From an uncultured Clostridia bacterium (GTDB taxonomy: Bacteria > Bacillota > Clostridia > Peptostreptococcales > Anaerovoracaceae): DNA of 50,183 bases. Location of the stretch: contig CAMFZN010000002.1 in the NCBI GenBank assembly GCA_946006945.1, positions 1 to 50,183 of the forward strand, read 5' to 3'. Below the pieces are notes generated by a model. That model had not been told where the DNA came from. It saw only the letters and a program-made list of their open reading frames with translations, and searched no databases. Positions within the stretch are counted from its first letter, which is position 1; each line of letters begins with the position of its first letter. Shown piece after piece: positions 9,889 to 19,756 of this stretch. Made by a program: the position numbers and the translations under genes.

Positions 9889-10689
9889 TTACTTATCGAG
9901 ATCTCCGTGCGATTCTCTTACAATCGCTTCAATGTCAAAATCAGCGGCCTCACAATCCGATGATTTCGTAATATACAGAAGATATTCTATGTTTCCCTTT
10001 GTACCCTTCACCGGAGAATAGGTCAGACCTACAGGCTTAAGGGAGCTTTGCTCAGCATACTCTATTACCCTCCTGATCACCTCGGCATGCACCTTATGAT
10101 CCTTTACAATTCCGTTCTTTCCTACCTGCTCTCTTCCTGCTTCGAACTGCGGCTTAACAAGGCAAAGAACAGAACCTCCGTCCTTGAGAAGCTTTGCTGC
10201 GACAGGAAGCATATGCTTAACAGATATGAAAGAAACATCAATCGAAATGAGGTCGATCTCCTCCTCAATAAGATCTGTATCAAGATATCGTATATTGGTC
10301 TTCTCCATATTTACAACGCGAGGATCTACTCTAAGCTTGTAATCGAGCTGACCATAGCCAACATCTATGGCATATACCTTGGAAGCGCCGTTCTGAAGCA
10401 TGCAGTCAGTAAAACCTCCTGTAGACGCACCCATATCCACGCATACAGCATCCTGAGCATTGATGCCGAATTCTTCTATTGCCTTCTCGAGCTTAAGGCC
10501 TCCCCTGCTCACATATGGACAGAGCTTCTCCTTGAGAGCGAACTCAGAGTCAACATCAAAGGTTCTTCCAGGCTTATCCTCCATAACTCCGTCAACTGTA
10601 ACAAGCCCTGCCATTATATGTCTCTTTGCCTTGTCTCGTGATTCGCAAAGCCCCTTATTAACAAGTATTACATCAAGCCTTTCTTTCAA
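9889..10689 (-). CDS. tlyA: TlyA family rRNA 2'-O-methyltransferase / hemolysin A-like
   Basis: S4 domain ERLDVILVNKGLCESRDKAKRHIMAGLV then VDMGASTGGFTDCMLQNGASKVYAIDVGYGQL. Confidence 0.93.
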   Translation of the reverse strand: MKERLDVILVNKGLCESRDKAKRHIMAGLVTVDGVMEDKPGRTFDVDSEFALKEKLCPYVSRGGLKLEKAIEEFGINAQDAVCVDMGASTGGFTDCMLQNGASKVYAIDVGYGQLDYKLRVDPRVVNMEKTNIRYLDTDLIEEEIDLISIDVSFISVKHMLPVAAKLLKDGGSVLCLVKPQFEAGREQVGKNGIVKDHKVHAEVIRRVIEYAEQSSLKPVGLTYSPVKGTKGNIEYLLYITKSSDCEAADFDIEAIVRESHGDLDK

Positions 10690-12538
10690 AATGCTCTACT
10701 ACCCCTTTCACAATCGAGTCTGTATCAAGACCGCACTGTCTGCGAAGCTCAGCTACAGTACCATGCTCAATATACTCATCCGGAACACCTTTAATCATTA
10801 TGTCATATGACCTTGCATGATTCTCAGAAGCAAAGCTGCTTCCGAATCCTCCGCAGACTGTATTATCCTCTATTATCACAACAAGGTCTGTATCAAGCTT
10901 GCCAAGCTCAGGCGACAAAGGCTTGATTACGCTTACATGAACAAGTCCTGCATCATACCCAAGTGAAGCAAGTCTTTCACATACCTCAGAGCCTGTATCA
11001 AGCATCGCGCCTACAGCAAGAATTGTGACATCCTTGCCTGTTTTAATCGTTGTGTTAGTTCCATCAAAATCTCCAAGAAGAGATGGCTCTTTGATCTGGG
11101 CGCTTCCTCTTGGATACCTTATTGCAACAGGTCCGGACATTTCATTAACCGCATATTCAAGCATCTGCTTAAGCTGAAGTGCGCCTGCAGGTGCAAAAAC
11201 AGTGATTCCCGGGATGAGATTAAGATATGACAGATCGAAAACTCCATGATGAGTCTCGCCGTCAGCTCCCACCAGACCGGCGCGGTCAATAGCGAATACA
11301 ACATGAAGATTCTGAAGACAGACATCTTCAATAATGAAATCAAAAGCTCTCTGAAGAAAGCTTGAATATATTGCTACTACAGGAACCATTCCGTTAGACG
11401 CAAGACCCGCAGCAAAAGTAACGGCATGCTGCTCTGCTATTCCTACATCGAAGAAACGATCCGGATAAAGCTCGCTGAATGGGCCAAGACCTGTGGCATC
11501 TCCCATTGCTGCGGTGATGGCAGCAACATTTCTGTTATCAGCGGCTATATCTACAAGCTTTTTGCCAAACACAGCCGAATAGCTTTCATTGCCTGATGAC
11601 TGCTTGGTCTCTCCGCTTTCTATATCGAAAACACCTATTCCGTGGAATTTGCTTGGATTCTCCTCAGCAGGCTCATATCCCTTACCCTTAGTTGTAATTA
11701 CATGTAATATTGTAGGACCGTTGATGTGGTTAGATGCTTCTATCGCTTCGGTAAGCGCTTCCAGGTTATGACCGTCAACAGGTCCAAGATAAGTAATGCC
11801 TAGAGCCTCAAAAAGCGCTGCATCATCTGATATTATCGAATGCTTGATTCTGTCCTTGGTTGCACTGATGCCGGCCTTCAGCCTGCTTCCTACAATCGGA
11901 ACAGTTCCAAGTGCTGAATTAATCTGATGCTTCGCATTAAGATACTTGTCAGATGTTCTAAGTGACGAAAGGTGTCTTGAAAGACTTCCTACATTGTCCG
12001 AAATAGACATTCCGTTATCATTCAGGATAATTCTGATTCTGGTCTTTGATGCACCGATGTTGTTTAGAGCCTCATAGGCAATTCCTCCTGTCATGGATCC
12101 GTCACCTATCACAGCAATAACATCATTCGATTCCTTTCTGATATCTCTTGCAACAGCAAGTCCAAGTGCAGCGCTTAATGAAGTGCTGCTGTGACCTGTT
12201 TCGTAGACATCATGCTCACTTTCTCTTCTCTTTGGGAAGCCTGAAAGACCCTTGTACTGTCTAAGATTTCCGAACCCGGCTGCCCTTCCGGTAAGAATCT
12301 TGTGAACATAGGACTGGTGTCCTACATCGTATATAATCTTATCCTTAGGGCTGTCATAAACTCTGTGAAGTGCAACGGTGAGCTCCACAACACCGAGATT
12401 GGAGGCAAGATGTCCCCCTGTTTCTGATATGCTGTCTACAAGAAAAGCTCTTATATCTGAGCACAGTTCATCAAGCTCCTCATAGCTTGCCGTCTTTACT
12501 TTATCAAGAAGATTGTCGTTATAAAGATCATATTTCAT
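10673..12538 (-). CDS. dxs: 1-deoxy-D-xylulose-5-phosphate synthase
   Basis: GHLASNLGVVELTVALHRVYDSPKDKIIYDVGHQSYVHKILTGR; TPP region VIGDGSMTGGIAYEALNN. Confidence 0.97.
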   Translation of the reverse strand: MKYDLYNDNLLDKVKTASYEELDELCSDIRAFLVDSISETGGHLASNLGVVELTVALHRVYDSPKDKIIYDVGHQSYVHKILTGRAAGFGNLRQYKGLSGFPKRRESEHDVYETGHSSTSLSAALGLAVARDIRKESNDVIAVIGDGSMTGGIAYEALNNIGASKTRIRIILNDNGMSISDNVGSLSRHLSSLRTSDKYLNAKHQINSALGTVPIVGSRLKAGISATKDRIKHSIISDDAALFEALGITYLGPVDGHNLEALTEAIEASNHINGPTILHVITTKGKGYEPAEENPSKFHGIGVFDIESGETKQSSGNESYSAVFGKKLVDIAADNRNVAAITAAMGDATGLGPFSELYPDRFFDVGIAEQHAVTFAAGLASNGMVPVVAIYSSFLQRAFDFIIEDVCLQNLHVVFAIDRAGLVGADGETHHGVFDLSYLNLIPGITVFAPAGALQLKQMLEYAVNEMSGPVAIRYPRGSAQIKEPSLLGDFDGTNTTIKTGKDVTILAVGAMLDTGSEVCERLASLGYDAGLVHVSVIKPLSPELGKLDTDLVVIIEDNTVCGGFGSSFASENHARSYDIMIKGVPDEYIEHGTVAELRRQCGLDTDSIVKGVVEHFERKA

Positions 12539-12550
12539 AATATAGCCTGT

Positions 12551-13447
12551 TTATGCCTTTCTTATTTCGAGCCTGTCTGCAAGCTGAGTAAAGAACTCGG
12601 TATCCTCACCGCACATTCTTACTGCAGCCTTTGCTCCCTCGGTCAGAGAATGAAGCATTTCCTTTGCCTCATCAAGACCGAGCACATATGCATAATTGCA
12701 TTTGCCGGCCTCGAGATCCTTTCCGATTCTCTTGCCGATTAGTGCCTCATCGCCCTCAACATCAAGGATATCGTCAGACACCTGAAATGCCTGTCCGAGC
12801 TTTCTTGCGTATTCCTCGAAGTGTGAGATGGTCTCATCGTCTGCACCCGCGATGTGAAGTCCTGCAAGAACAGGTGCAGCAATCAGTGCACCGGTCTTGT
12901 TTGCCTCAATGTAATCTACAAGCTCCTTCGTTGCTTCCTTTGTCTCATTCTCGACGTCAGCGCACTGGCCGCCAATCATTCCGTTTACGCCGGCAGATCT
13001 GATTATGTCGTAGCCTGCTTTGGCATGAGCGACAAGCTTGTCGTGATCTGAGAAATATGACTGAAGCTGTGCTGACATTATCTCACAAGCTGTGTTCAAA
13101 AGACCGTCGCCTGCGAGAATTGCCATCCCCTCTCCATATACCTTGTGATTGGTAGGATGTCCACGTCTGAGATCATCGTTATCCATTGCAGGAAGATCGT
13201 CGTGGATGAGAGAATATGTATGAATAAACTCAAGTGCGCAAGCATACGGAAGAGCTTCCTCTATCGAGCCACCTGCGTAATCACAGCACGCGAGCAAAAG
13301 CACAGGTCTAAGCCTCTTGCCGCCAACTTCAAGGCTGTAAGCCATCGACTCACGAAGAGTTGCGGCATAAGGGTGAACCTCCGGAATGAAGCTCACAAGC
13401 TTGTTTTCAATCATCGCCTTATACTCATCATAGCTAAGCATCTGCAT
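12551..13447 (-). CDS. ispA: Polyprenyl (farnesyl) diphosphate synthase
   Basis: GGKRLRPVLLLACCD, LIHDDLPAMDNDDLRRGHPTNHKVYGE, QVSDDILDVEGD (FARM/SARM). Confidence 0.95.
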   Translation of the reverse strand: MQMLSYDEYKAMIENKLVSFIPEVHPYAATLRESMAYSLEVGGKRLRPVLLLACCDYAGGSIEEALPYACALEFIHTYSLIHDDLPAMDNDDLRRGHPTNHKVYGEGMAILAGDGLLNTACEIMSAQLQSYFSDHDKLVAHAKAGYDIIRSAGVNGMIGGQCADVENETKEATKELVDYIEANKTGALIAAPVLAGLHIAGADDETISHFEEYARKLGQAFQVSDDILDVEGDEALIGKRIGKDLEAGKCNYAYVLGLDEAKEMLHSLTEGAKAAVRMCGEDTEFFTQLADRLEIRKA

Positions 13448-13634
13448 TCTCCTCTGTATATACTGTAATAGTCTGCTGAGCCTTGTCTAGGATACCTCTA
13501 CAGAACTCAGCCTCTTTCATGCCGTTTTCGTACAGCTTAAGCGCCTCTTCAAGCGTTGTTGCCTGATTGCTTATGTCACTTGCAGCCTTTCTGAGCAGCT
13601 CAAGTGACTCAGTAAAAGACTTATCTTCCATCAT
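13434..13634 (-). CDS. xseB: Exodeoxyribonuclease VII small subunit
   Basis: MMEDKSFTESLELLRKAASDISNQATTLEEALKLYENGMKEAEFCRGILDKAQQTI; ORF track start 13682 is probably too far upstream; overlaps xseA 3' end. Confidence 0.9.
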   Translation of the reverse strand: MMEDKSFTESLELLRKAASDISNQATTLEEALKLYENGMKEAEFCRGILDKAQQTITVYTEENADA

Positions 13635-14772
13635 AACACTCCTTTTCTGTAGCTCTTGCGGTGAATCTGCCGCCTTTGACAATAATAGAATACTCGTTTC
13701 CTACCTGTATCGAGTCTATGCTTCTTATGAGCAATCCATCAGAATCCGTGACAGCTCCGTATCCCTTCTCCATTATTCTTTCAGGACTGTTCTCACTGAT
13801 TGTGACTGCAGCCTGTTCAACCGCAAGTCTTACTTCGTTAATTTTGCTCTGAATGCCGGAGAGCATGAGCCTTACTGCATCCCTTATTTCCTTACGGCTG
13901 TTATCCAGCTTAATCTCAATTGAAGAAGAAAGAACGTCACGCATGCTTTCAATCTGCTCAGCAAGGAGTGCTGTATCCGGAACTGCCATATCAGCAGCAG
14001 CAGTTGGTGTTTCTGCTCTTACATCGGCAACGAAATCAGTAATGGCAACATCAGACTCGTGACCAACGGCAGATATTACGGGAATATCAGATGCAAAAAC
14101 AGCCCTTGCTACTCCCTCATCGTTAAAGGCAATCAGATCCTCCTTAGAGCCGCCGCCTCTGCCTACAATGAGAGTATCAATGCGAAGACCGCTATTATGC
14201 AGTCTGTTGGCAAGCTCGATGTTGTCAATTATGCTTTTGCACGCTCCTATACCCTGAACAAGGGTTGGAAATATCAGAATATCGACATAATTGTTCTTTG
14301 AGGTGATGATTTTCTTAATATCCTCTACCGCAGCTCCGGTATCTGATGTCACCACACCGATTCTTTCAGGAAACGGGTTAAGAGGTCTTTTGTGAGACTG
14401 ATCAAACAAACCTTCCTCCATGAGAAGCTTCCTGATTCTCTCATACTCTTTGGCATAATCTCCTATGCCAACCTCTTCAATATGCCTTATGCTGAGGCTA
14501 TAGCTTCCCCCTTTAGGGTATGGACTGATATCGCACACGCAGATTACCTTGGTGCCGTTCTTAAGAAGCTCCTTGTCTATTCTTGTAAGGTTTGATGCCC
14601 ATATTGCGCATTTTATAATGCTTTCATTATCCTTAAGAGAAAGGTACACGTGAGAACCGGATTTGGAAAGACCGGATATTTCTCCGATTACAGGTATGTT
14701 ATGAAGATTCATGTCATCCTTTAATCGTCTTGCTATGTATTCATTTACCTGTTTTACCGAAACAGCCTTCAT
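13621..14772 (-). CDS. xseA: Exodeoxyribonuclease VII large subunit
   Basis: OB-fold N-terminus GEISGLSKSGSHVYLSLKD; IGVVTSDTGAAVEDI; VGRGGGSKEDLIAFNDE; SAVGHESDVAITDFVADVRAETPTAAA. Confidence 0.97.
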   Translation of the reverse strand: MKAVSVKQVNEYIARRLKDDMNLHNIPVIGEISGLSKSGSHVYLSLKDNESIIKCAIWASNLTRIDKELLKNGTKVICVCDISPYPKGGSYSLSIRHIEEVGIGDYAKEYERIRKLLMEEGLFDQSHKRPLNPFPERIGVVTSDTGAAVEDIKKIITSKNNYVDILIFPTLVQGIGACKSIIDNIELANRLHNSGLRIDTLIVGRGGGSKEDLIAFNDEGVARAVFASDIPVISAVGHESDVAITDFVADVRAETPTAAADMAVPDTALLAEQIESMRDVLSSSIEIKLDNSRKEIRDAVRLMLSGIQSKINEVRLAVEQAAVTISENSPERIMEKGYGAVTDSDGLLIRSIDSIQVGNEYSIIVKGGRFTARATEKECYDGR

Positions 14773-15767
14773 TATCTGTAATTACTCCAGTTTCTGTGAG
14801 TTCTGCTTCCAAGAAGTGAGATTCCGACAGCATTATCTCCTGAAAGCCTTCTGTCTCCCCAGGCAATCTCGAAATCTGTATAATCATCCGGACCTGCCTT
14901 CTCCATGTAAGCATCATACATCTTCGATATGTTCCATCTAATTGTTCTGCTTGAAGCCACTCCGCCTGCCATGAATATTGTTCGTATACCATACATCTTA
15001 CTCAGATCAATGGCGGTTTCGAAAAGCAGCTGTGATATTCTGTAGAAAAGTCCCGGGATAATATCCCAGCCCTCGCCGTCTGTTCCTACTTTCCTTAGTA
15101 TTTCAGTCTCTATTCCGGAAAGATTGAAATGACCGTCAACATTCTTTATTCTTGACGGGATAATCGGCAGCTCACTTCCATATGCGATTTCATCAAGTTT
15201 CTCTCCACAAGGGAAATCAAAGCCCATTTTGACACCTGCACGGTCAAGAAGCTGACCGAAGCTGATATCATAGGTGCCTCCTATTTCTGTCACATTAAAT
15301 CCAAGGAGATTCCTTTCACAAAGAAGAATCTCTGTTGTTCCCCCGCTTAAGTGATACATTATCCATCTGTTTGGTTCGGAAAGATTTGATGTACTGATAA
15401 CCGACTCGATATGACCCTCCTGATGAGAGAATCTGTATACCGGAGCACCAATTACAGAAGATACAATCTCAGCGGCATTAACACCTGCCAGAAAAACAGG
15501 CATATATGAATTGTCGAGTCTTCGCGGCCTGTCAGATACTGCTACCACGCCGATATCAGATGGATTGACATTATCCATGACATCTCTGATGAATTCAGGA
15601 ATAGCATTTGTCTGCTTAAAGAAAGCAATAGACTGTCTCAGACCTCTTTCACCTTTCTCTACTTCAAGGAATTCTGAACGCTGAAATACAATGCTTCCAT
15701 TCTCATCTGTAACAGCAACGGAAGTCTTATAATTTGATGTGTCAATTCCAAGTGAAAGCTTACTCAT
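14772..15767 (-). CDS. Kae1/TsaD-like (peptidase M22 / O-sialoglycoprotein endopeptidase-like) paralog
   Basis: LGIDTSNYKTSVAV, FSHQEGHIESV (metal HxxGH variant), YHLSGGTTEILL, FMAGGVASSRTIR. Confidence 0.85.
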   Translation of the reverse strand: MSKLSLGIDTSNYKTSVAVTDENGSIVFQRSEFLEVEKGERGLRQSIAFFKQTNAIPEFIRDVMDNVNPSDIGVVAVSDRPRRLDNSYMPVFLAGVNAAEIVSSVIGAPVYRFSHQEGHIESVISTSNLSEPNRWIMYHLSGGTTEILLCERNLLGFNVTEIGGTYDISFGQLLDRAGVKMGFDFPCGEKLDEIAYGSELPIIPSRIKNVDGHFNLSGIETEILRKVGTDGEGWDIIPGLFYRISQLLFETAIDLSKMYGIRTIFMAGGVASSRTIRWNISKMYDAYMEKAGPDDYTDFEIAWGDRRLSGDNAVGISLLGSRTHRNWSNYR

Positions 15768-16165
15768 TATGCTTCGAGCTCCCTGTTAACTCTGCTGAGA
15801 ACTGAATTTATAAATGCATATGAACGGTTGTCACCATATTTCTTCGCCAGATTAACAGCTTCATTGATGGAAACACTTCTTGGAATATTGTCTTCATATT
15901 TCATCTCACATACTGCAAGTCTAAGAATGGCAAGATCTGTCTTTGCAATTCTGCTGGTCTTCCAGTTATCAGTATTTCTTTCAATTATCTGGTCTATTTC
16001 CTCAATATGATCTCTTATAGCACAAAGAGTGCTGACAGCCTGATTCTGCTTCAGCACTTCTGAGTTCTCTTCGAGGATCGTTATCTTCTCATAATCATAA
16101 GTTCCCGCAGTATCCATCTGGAATATAATCTGCATTGTGTTTTCTCTGATCTTCTCTCTTATCAT
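15767..16165 (-). CDS. nusB: Transcription antitermination factor NusB
   Basis: C-terminal IAKTDLAILRLAVCEMKYEDNIPRSVSINEAVNLAKKYGDNRSYAFINSVLSRV. Confidence 0.94.
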   Translation of the reverse strand: MIREKIRENTMQIIFQMDTAGTYDYEKITILEENSEVLKQNQAVSTLCAIRDHIEEIDQIIERNTDNWKTSRIAKTDLAILRLAVCEMKYEDNIPRSVSINEAVNLAKKYGDNRSYAFINSVLSRVNRELEA

Positions 16166-16175
16166 TATTCAAAAC

Positions 16176-16517
16176 CTACTTTCGATCGATTCCTTCGACA
16201 ACAATGTTAATTGCTTTAATGGTACATCCGACCTCATTCTCAAGCCTGTTTCTAATGCTTGTCTGAATGTCGTATGAAAGCTGTGGAATGTTAATTCCGT
16301 AATAAACAATCAGACTGATTGTAATTTCCAACCCGCCCTTATCATAATTCAGCTTAATTCCGTCAGTACCGTCACCTCTAAGCAGTGTTCTTGTTATTGC
16401 AGCAGTCAGACTGCCGCTAAGTCTGCTTACAGAAGGATTGCTTAGCAGCACATCTGAAATACAGCTAAGAATCTCCTTCTCTTCAGCCTGTGAAAGTTCT
16501 CTGGTGTTATTGCTCAT
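16176..16517 (-). CDS. Asp23/Gls24 family protein
   Basis: Size and LEITISLIVYYGINIPQLSYDIQTSIRNRLENEVGCTIKAINIVVEGI typical of Asp23/YqhY. Confidence 0.85.
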   Translation of the reverse strand: MSNNTRELSQAEEKEILSCISDVLLSNPSVSRLSGSLTAAITRTLLRGDGTDGIKLNYDKGGLEITISLIVYYGINIPQLSYDIQTSIRNRLENEVGCTIKAINIVVEGIDRK

Positions 16518-17805
16518 TTTTGTCCCTGTCCATAATCTGAATCTTGAGCTTTTCTATTCTTCTGTCCTTAACAGACAGGATTGTGAAATCATAATTCTCA
16601 TAGCTGATAGGAGAATATGAATTCTCTTCTTTAGGAATCTCTCCCATAAGATCTATTACAAATCCACCGACAGTCTCGCTGTTATCTGATTCGAGTGAAA
16701 CAGGGGTTTCGTCATCGAGATCGTCAAGATATACGTTGCCATCTACAACATAGGTTGCATCATCAATCTTCTCGATTACTCTGTCAGCTTCATCATATTC
16801 GTCATCAATGTCTCCGACAATCTGCTCAATAATATCTTCAACAGATACTATGCCGCTAAAACCTCCATACTCGTCAATAAGGATTGCAATGTGATGCTTC
16901 TCCTTCTGAAGTTCTTTAAACAGAGCATCAATATTCTTAGTCTCAGGTACAAGATACACAGGCCTGAGAAGTTCTCTTATATTGACGTTGTCGAAGCCTT
17001 CGTGGCTGGCTTTGAGAAGATAATCCTTGATGTGAAGCATACCGATAATATTGTCAGCATCACCTTCACATACCGGAATTCGCGAATGAGTAAGCTCCAT
17101 CAGCTCCTCAAAGTAATCTTCTCTGTCATCCTCAAGATCTATCATGAAAACATCAGTTCTTGGTGTCATTATTTCATAGGCAAGAAGATCATCAAATTCA
17201 AAAATACTGTCAATCATCTTTCTTCCCTCTTCTTTGATCTCACCTGTCTCCTGACCCTTATCGAGCATTGACATTACCTTGTCTTCGGTAAAGTATGAGT
17301 CATCAACATCGGTATCCTTTCTAAGGATTACAAGAATAAGATTGGTAAGTGAAACACAAAGAAGCTCAAAAGGCAAAGTGATGATATATATCAGACGCTG
17401 AAACATAACGAGCTTTATTCCTATTGCCTCGCTGTTTTGTGCTGCCAGCTTCTTGGGAAGAATATCAGATATTGCTGTATAAACCACGAAGAAGACAATA
17501 TTGGAAGCAATCATCTTGGGAATGCTCAACTCACAGGTAAAACCAATGTTGAACAGCGCGAAAGCAATCAGAAGCATCGCAAAGCTCATGATGTGATCTG
17601 CATAGTGATAGGTTGAAGGCCTTTTGATAAACTCTGTAACATGAATAAGTCTGCGATTATCAGGATCGTCCTCGAGCATTTCTTTTATCTCGCTTCTGTC
17701 AAGATAGTCAAGAGCCCTTTTGGACGCACATACAAGCGCATTGATAAAAGAAACGACGATAATTGCGATAATATAATATTGCAAACTAATACTGTCAGAT
17801 GACAT
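16507..17805 (-). CDS. Hemolysin-family / CNNM-CorC transporter (DUF21 + CBS pair + CorC_HlyC)
   Basis: ILPKKLAAQNSEAIG; IMTPRTDVFMIDLEDD; FKELQKEKHHIAILIDEYGGFSGIVSVEDIIEQIVGDIDDEYD. Confidence 0.93.
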   Translation of the reverse strand: MSSDSISLQYYIIAIIVVSFINALVCASKRALDYLDRSEIKEMLEDDPDNRRLIHVTEFIKRPSTYHYADHIMSFAMLLIAFALFNIGFTCELSIPKMIASNIVFFVVYTAISDILPKKLAAQNSEAIGIKLVMFQRLIYIITLPFELLCVSLTNLILVILRKDTDVDDSYFTEDKVMSMLDKGQETGEIKEEGRKMIDSIFEFDDLLAYEIMTPRTDVFMIDLEDDREDYFEELMELTHSRIPVCEGDADNIIGMLHIKDYLLKASHEGFDNVNIRELLRPVYLVPETKNIDALFKELQKEKHHIAILIDEYGGFSGIVSVEDIIEQIVGDIDDEYDEADRVIEKIDDATYVVDGNVYLDDLDDETPVSLESDNSETVGGFVIDLMGEIPKEENSYSPISYENYDFTILSVKDRRIEKLKIQIMDRDKNEQ

Positions 17806-17841
17806 TAATAACCAGCTCCTTTTTTAATTAAACAATAATTT

Positions 17842-19071
17842 CTATTTCTTTTTTCTTAGTATGAAATCCTTTCCCGGATTTCTGTCGAATCTGATTCTTA
17901 GCTTCTGCTGAGGATGTGGGGCAGATTCGATGCTTTCTCCATCCTCGTTGAGAATTTCCTTGATTACTTCTTCATAGAAAGGAGTCCTTGGTCCGAAGAT
18001 TTCAATTGTATCTCCAACACTGAATTTGTTCCTCTGCTCAACAAGTGTATATCCCTCAGAGTCTGCCTCTTCTTTAACTAATCCAACAAATGAATAATCT
18101 CTTGTGTAGTCGCTGGTAAGGTAATTCTGATCCTTATCAGTCGGCTTATTGAAATAGAATCCATGTGTGAATTCTCTATGGCTTGCTTTACAAAGCTCTC
18201 TGAAGTATGAATCATCGTAAGTGTAATTCTCAGGATCTGAAAGATACGAATCAATTGCCGCCCTATATGCGGATACTATTGTTGCAACATAGTACATGCT
18301 TTTCATTCTTCCTTCGATCTTGAAGGACATAACTCCTGCCTCAGCAAGCTCCGGAATATGGTCAATCATGCAAAGATCTCTTGAGTTGAGAATGTAGCTT
18401 CCTCTGCTGTCTTCCTCAATTGGATAATACTCTCCGGGCCTCTGCTGCTCAACGAGAGCATATTTCCATCTGCATGGATGAGTGCATGCACCATGATTGG
18501 CATCCCTTCCTGTCATGAAATTGCTGAGAAGACATCTTCCGGAATAAGAAATGCACATTGCTCCATGAACAAAGGATTCTATTTCTATGTTCTCAGGAAG
18601 CTTCTGTCTTAAAACAGCGATATCCTTAATACTCATTTCTCTTGCAGTAACGATTCTGGTTACACCCTGAGATGCCCAATAGTTGGCAGTGAGATAATTG
18701 GTAGTATTTGCCTGAGTGCTAAGATGTATTTCTACTCCGGGAATAATATCCTTGAGAAGGCAGATTACGCCTGGATCCGATACGATGAAGGCATCGATGG
18801 GAATATCCTTAAGTCTTTCGATATATGCTCTGAGAGGCTCTATGTCTTCATTGTGAGGATAGATGTTCATCGTCATATATCCTTTTGCATTGTGCTCATG
18901 AATGAAGTCCATGGCCTCTTTAATCTCATCTATTGTGAGATTGCCTGCGCCGGCTCTAAGGCTGAACATCTCTCCGCCAAAGTAGACTGCATCTGCGCCA
19001 TATATTATTGCTGTTTTTAGTTTTTCCAAATCGCCTGCAGGTGCAAGCAGCTCAATTCTTCTTTCAGTCAT
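17842..19071 (-). CDS. Peptidase U32 family protein (TrhP-like tRNA U34 hydroxylation)
   Basis: ELLAPAGDLEKLKTAIIYGADAVYFGGEMFSLRAGAGN; ESFVHGAMCISYSGRCLLSNFMTGRDANHGACTHPCRWKY; MSFKIEGRMKS. Confidence 0.93.
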   Translation of the reverse strand: MTERRIELLAPAGDLEKLKTAIIYGADAVYFGGEMFSLRAGAGNLTIDEIKEAMDFIHEHNAKGYMTMNIYPHNEDIEPLRAYIERLKDIPIDAFIVSDPGVICLLKDIIPGVEIHLSTQANTTNYLTANYWASQGVTRIVTAREMSIKDIAVLRQKLPENIEIESFVHGAMCISYSGRCLLSNFMTGRDANHGACTHPCRWKYALVEQQRPGEYYPIEEDSRGSYILNSRDLCMIDHIPELAEAGVMSFKIEGRMKSMYYVATIVSAYRAAIDSYLSDPENYTYDDSYFRELCKASHREFTHGFYFNKPTDKDQNYLTSDYTRDYSFVGLVKEEADSEGYTLVEQRNKFSVGDTIEIFGPRTPFYEEVIKEILNEDGESIESAPHPQQKLRIRFDRNPGKDFILRKKK

Positions 19072-19741
19072 TATGTCTAATCATAAGCAGACCATCGCCA
19101 TCACTCATCAGAGTGGCATCCAGGTCTTCCCTTTCATATATGTAATCAATGAATTCCTGCATTCTCTTAACGCTTGTTCTGTGACGTCTTCCAGGATCAT
19201 AAGCCCTGTCATCAACAAGATAAGCCTTCATGAGAATGTTGTCACATATAAAGAGTGCATCTTTTTTGGACAGCCTCTCAGCTCTTTCAAAGAATTCCTT
19301 ATAGTGACTCTTGCCCGCATCAATAAATACAAAATCGAAATACTCAAAAGCTTCGGGATCGGACTCCATATCCCGAATCAGCTCATCAAGTGTTTCAATT
19401 GCCTCACCGGTTCGAAACTCAATCCTTCTTCCCTCTTCCCATGCTGCAAAATTCTCACATGCAACCGGAATAAGTTTAGGATGCCTATCCATTGTAAGGA
19501 TTGTTGCTTCAGGAAGAAGTCTGGCAAAGAAAATTGCAGAATATCCTACTGCAGTTCCAATCTCGAGAATCCTTGCCGGCCTCTTCATGTTAAGCATCAC
19601 TTTCAGAAAAGACTCCGTTTCCTTGAGTATGATTGGAATGCAGTCCTCCTCACTCTTCTCCCTGAAGCATTTCATTTCGTTATCCAGTGGATTGTAGTAC
19701 CTATTGATATATTCTGTAACCTTATCGTTCGTAATATTCAT
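19064..19741 (-). CDS. SAM-dependent O-methyltransferase (TrmR/YrrM-like)
   Basis: ARILEIGTAVGYSAIFFARLLPEATILTMDRHP; FDFVFIDAGKSHYKEFF; SVKRMQEFIDYI; next to U32 gene as in the Bacillus yrrM-yrrN-yrrO order. Confidence 0.88.
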   Translation of the reverse strand: MNITNDKVTEYINRYYNPLDNEMKCFREKSEEDCIPIILKETESFLKVMLNMKRPARILEIGTAVGYSAIFFARLLPEATILTMDRHPKLIPVACENFAAWEEGRRIEFRTGEAIETLDELIRDMESDPEAFEYFDFVFIDAGKSHYKEFFERAERLSKKDALFICDNILMKAYLVDDRAYDPGRRHRTSVKRMQEFIDYIYEREDLDATLMSDGDGLLMIRHND

Positions 19742-19756
19742 AGGTATGAAATAATA

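Noticed and set aside
10048-10641. 197-aa + strand ORF
   Set aside because: Antisense to tlyA, no domain features.
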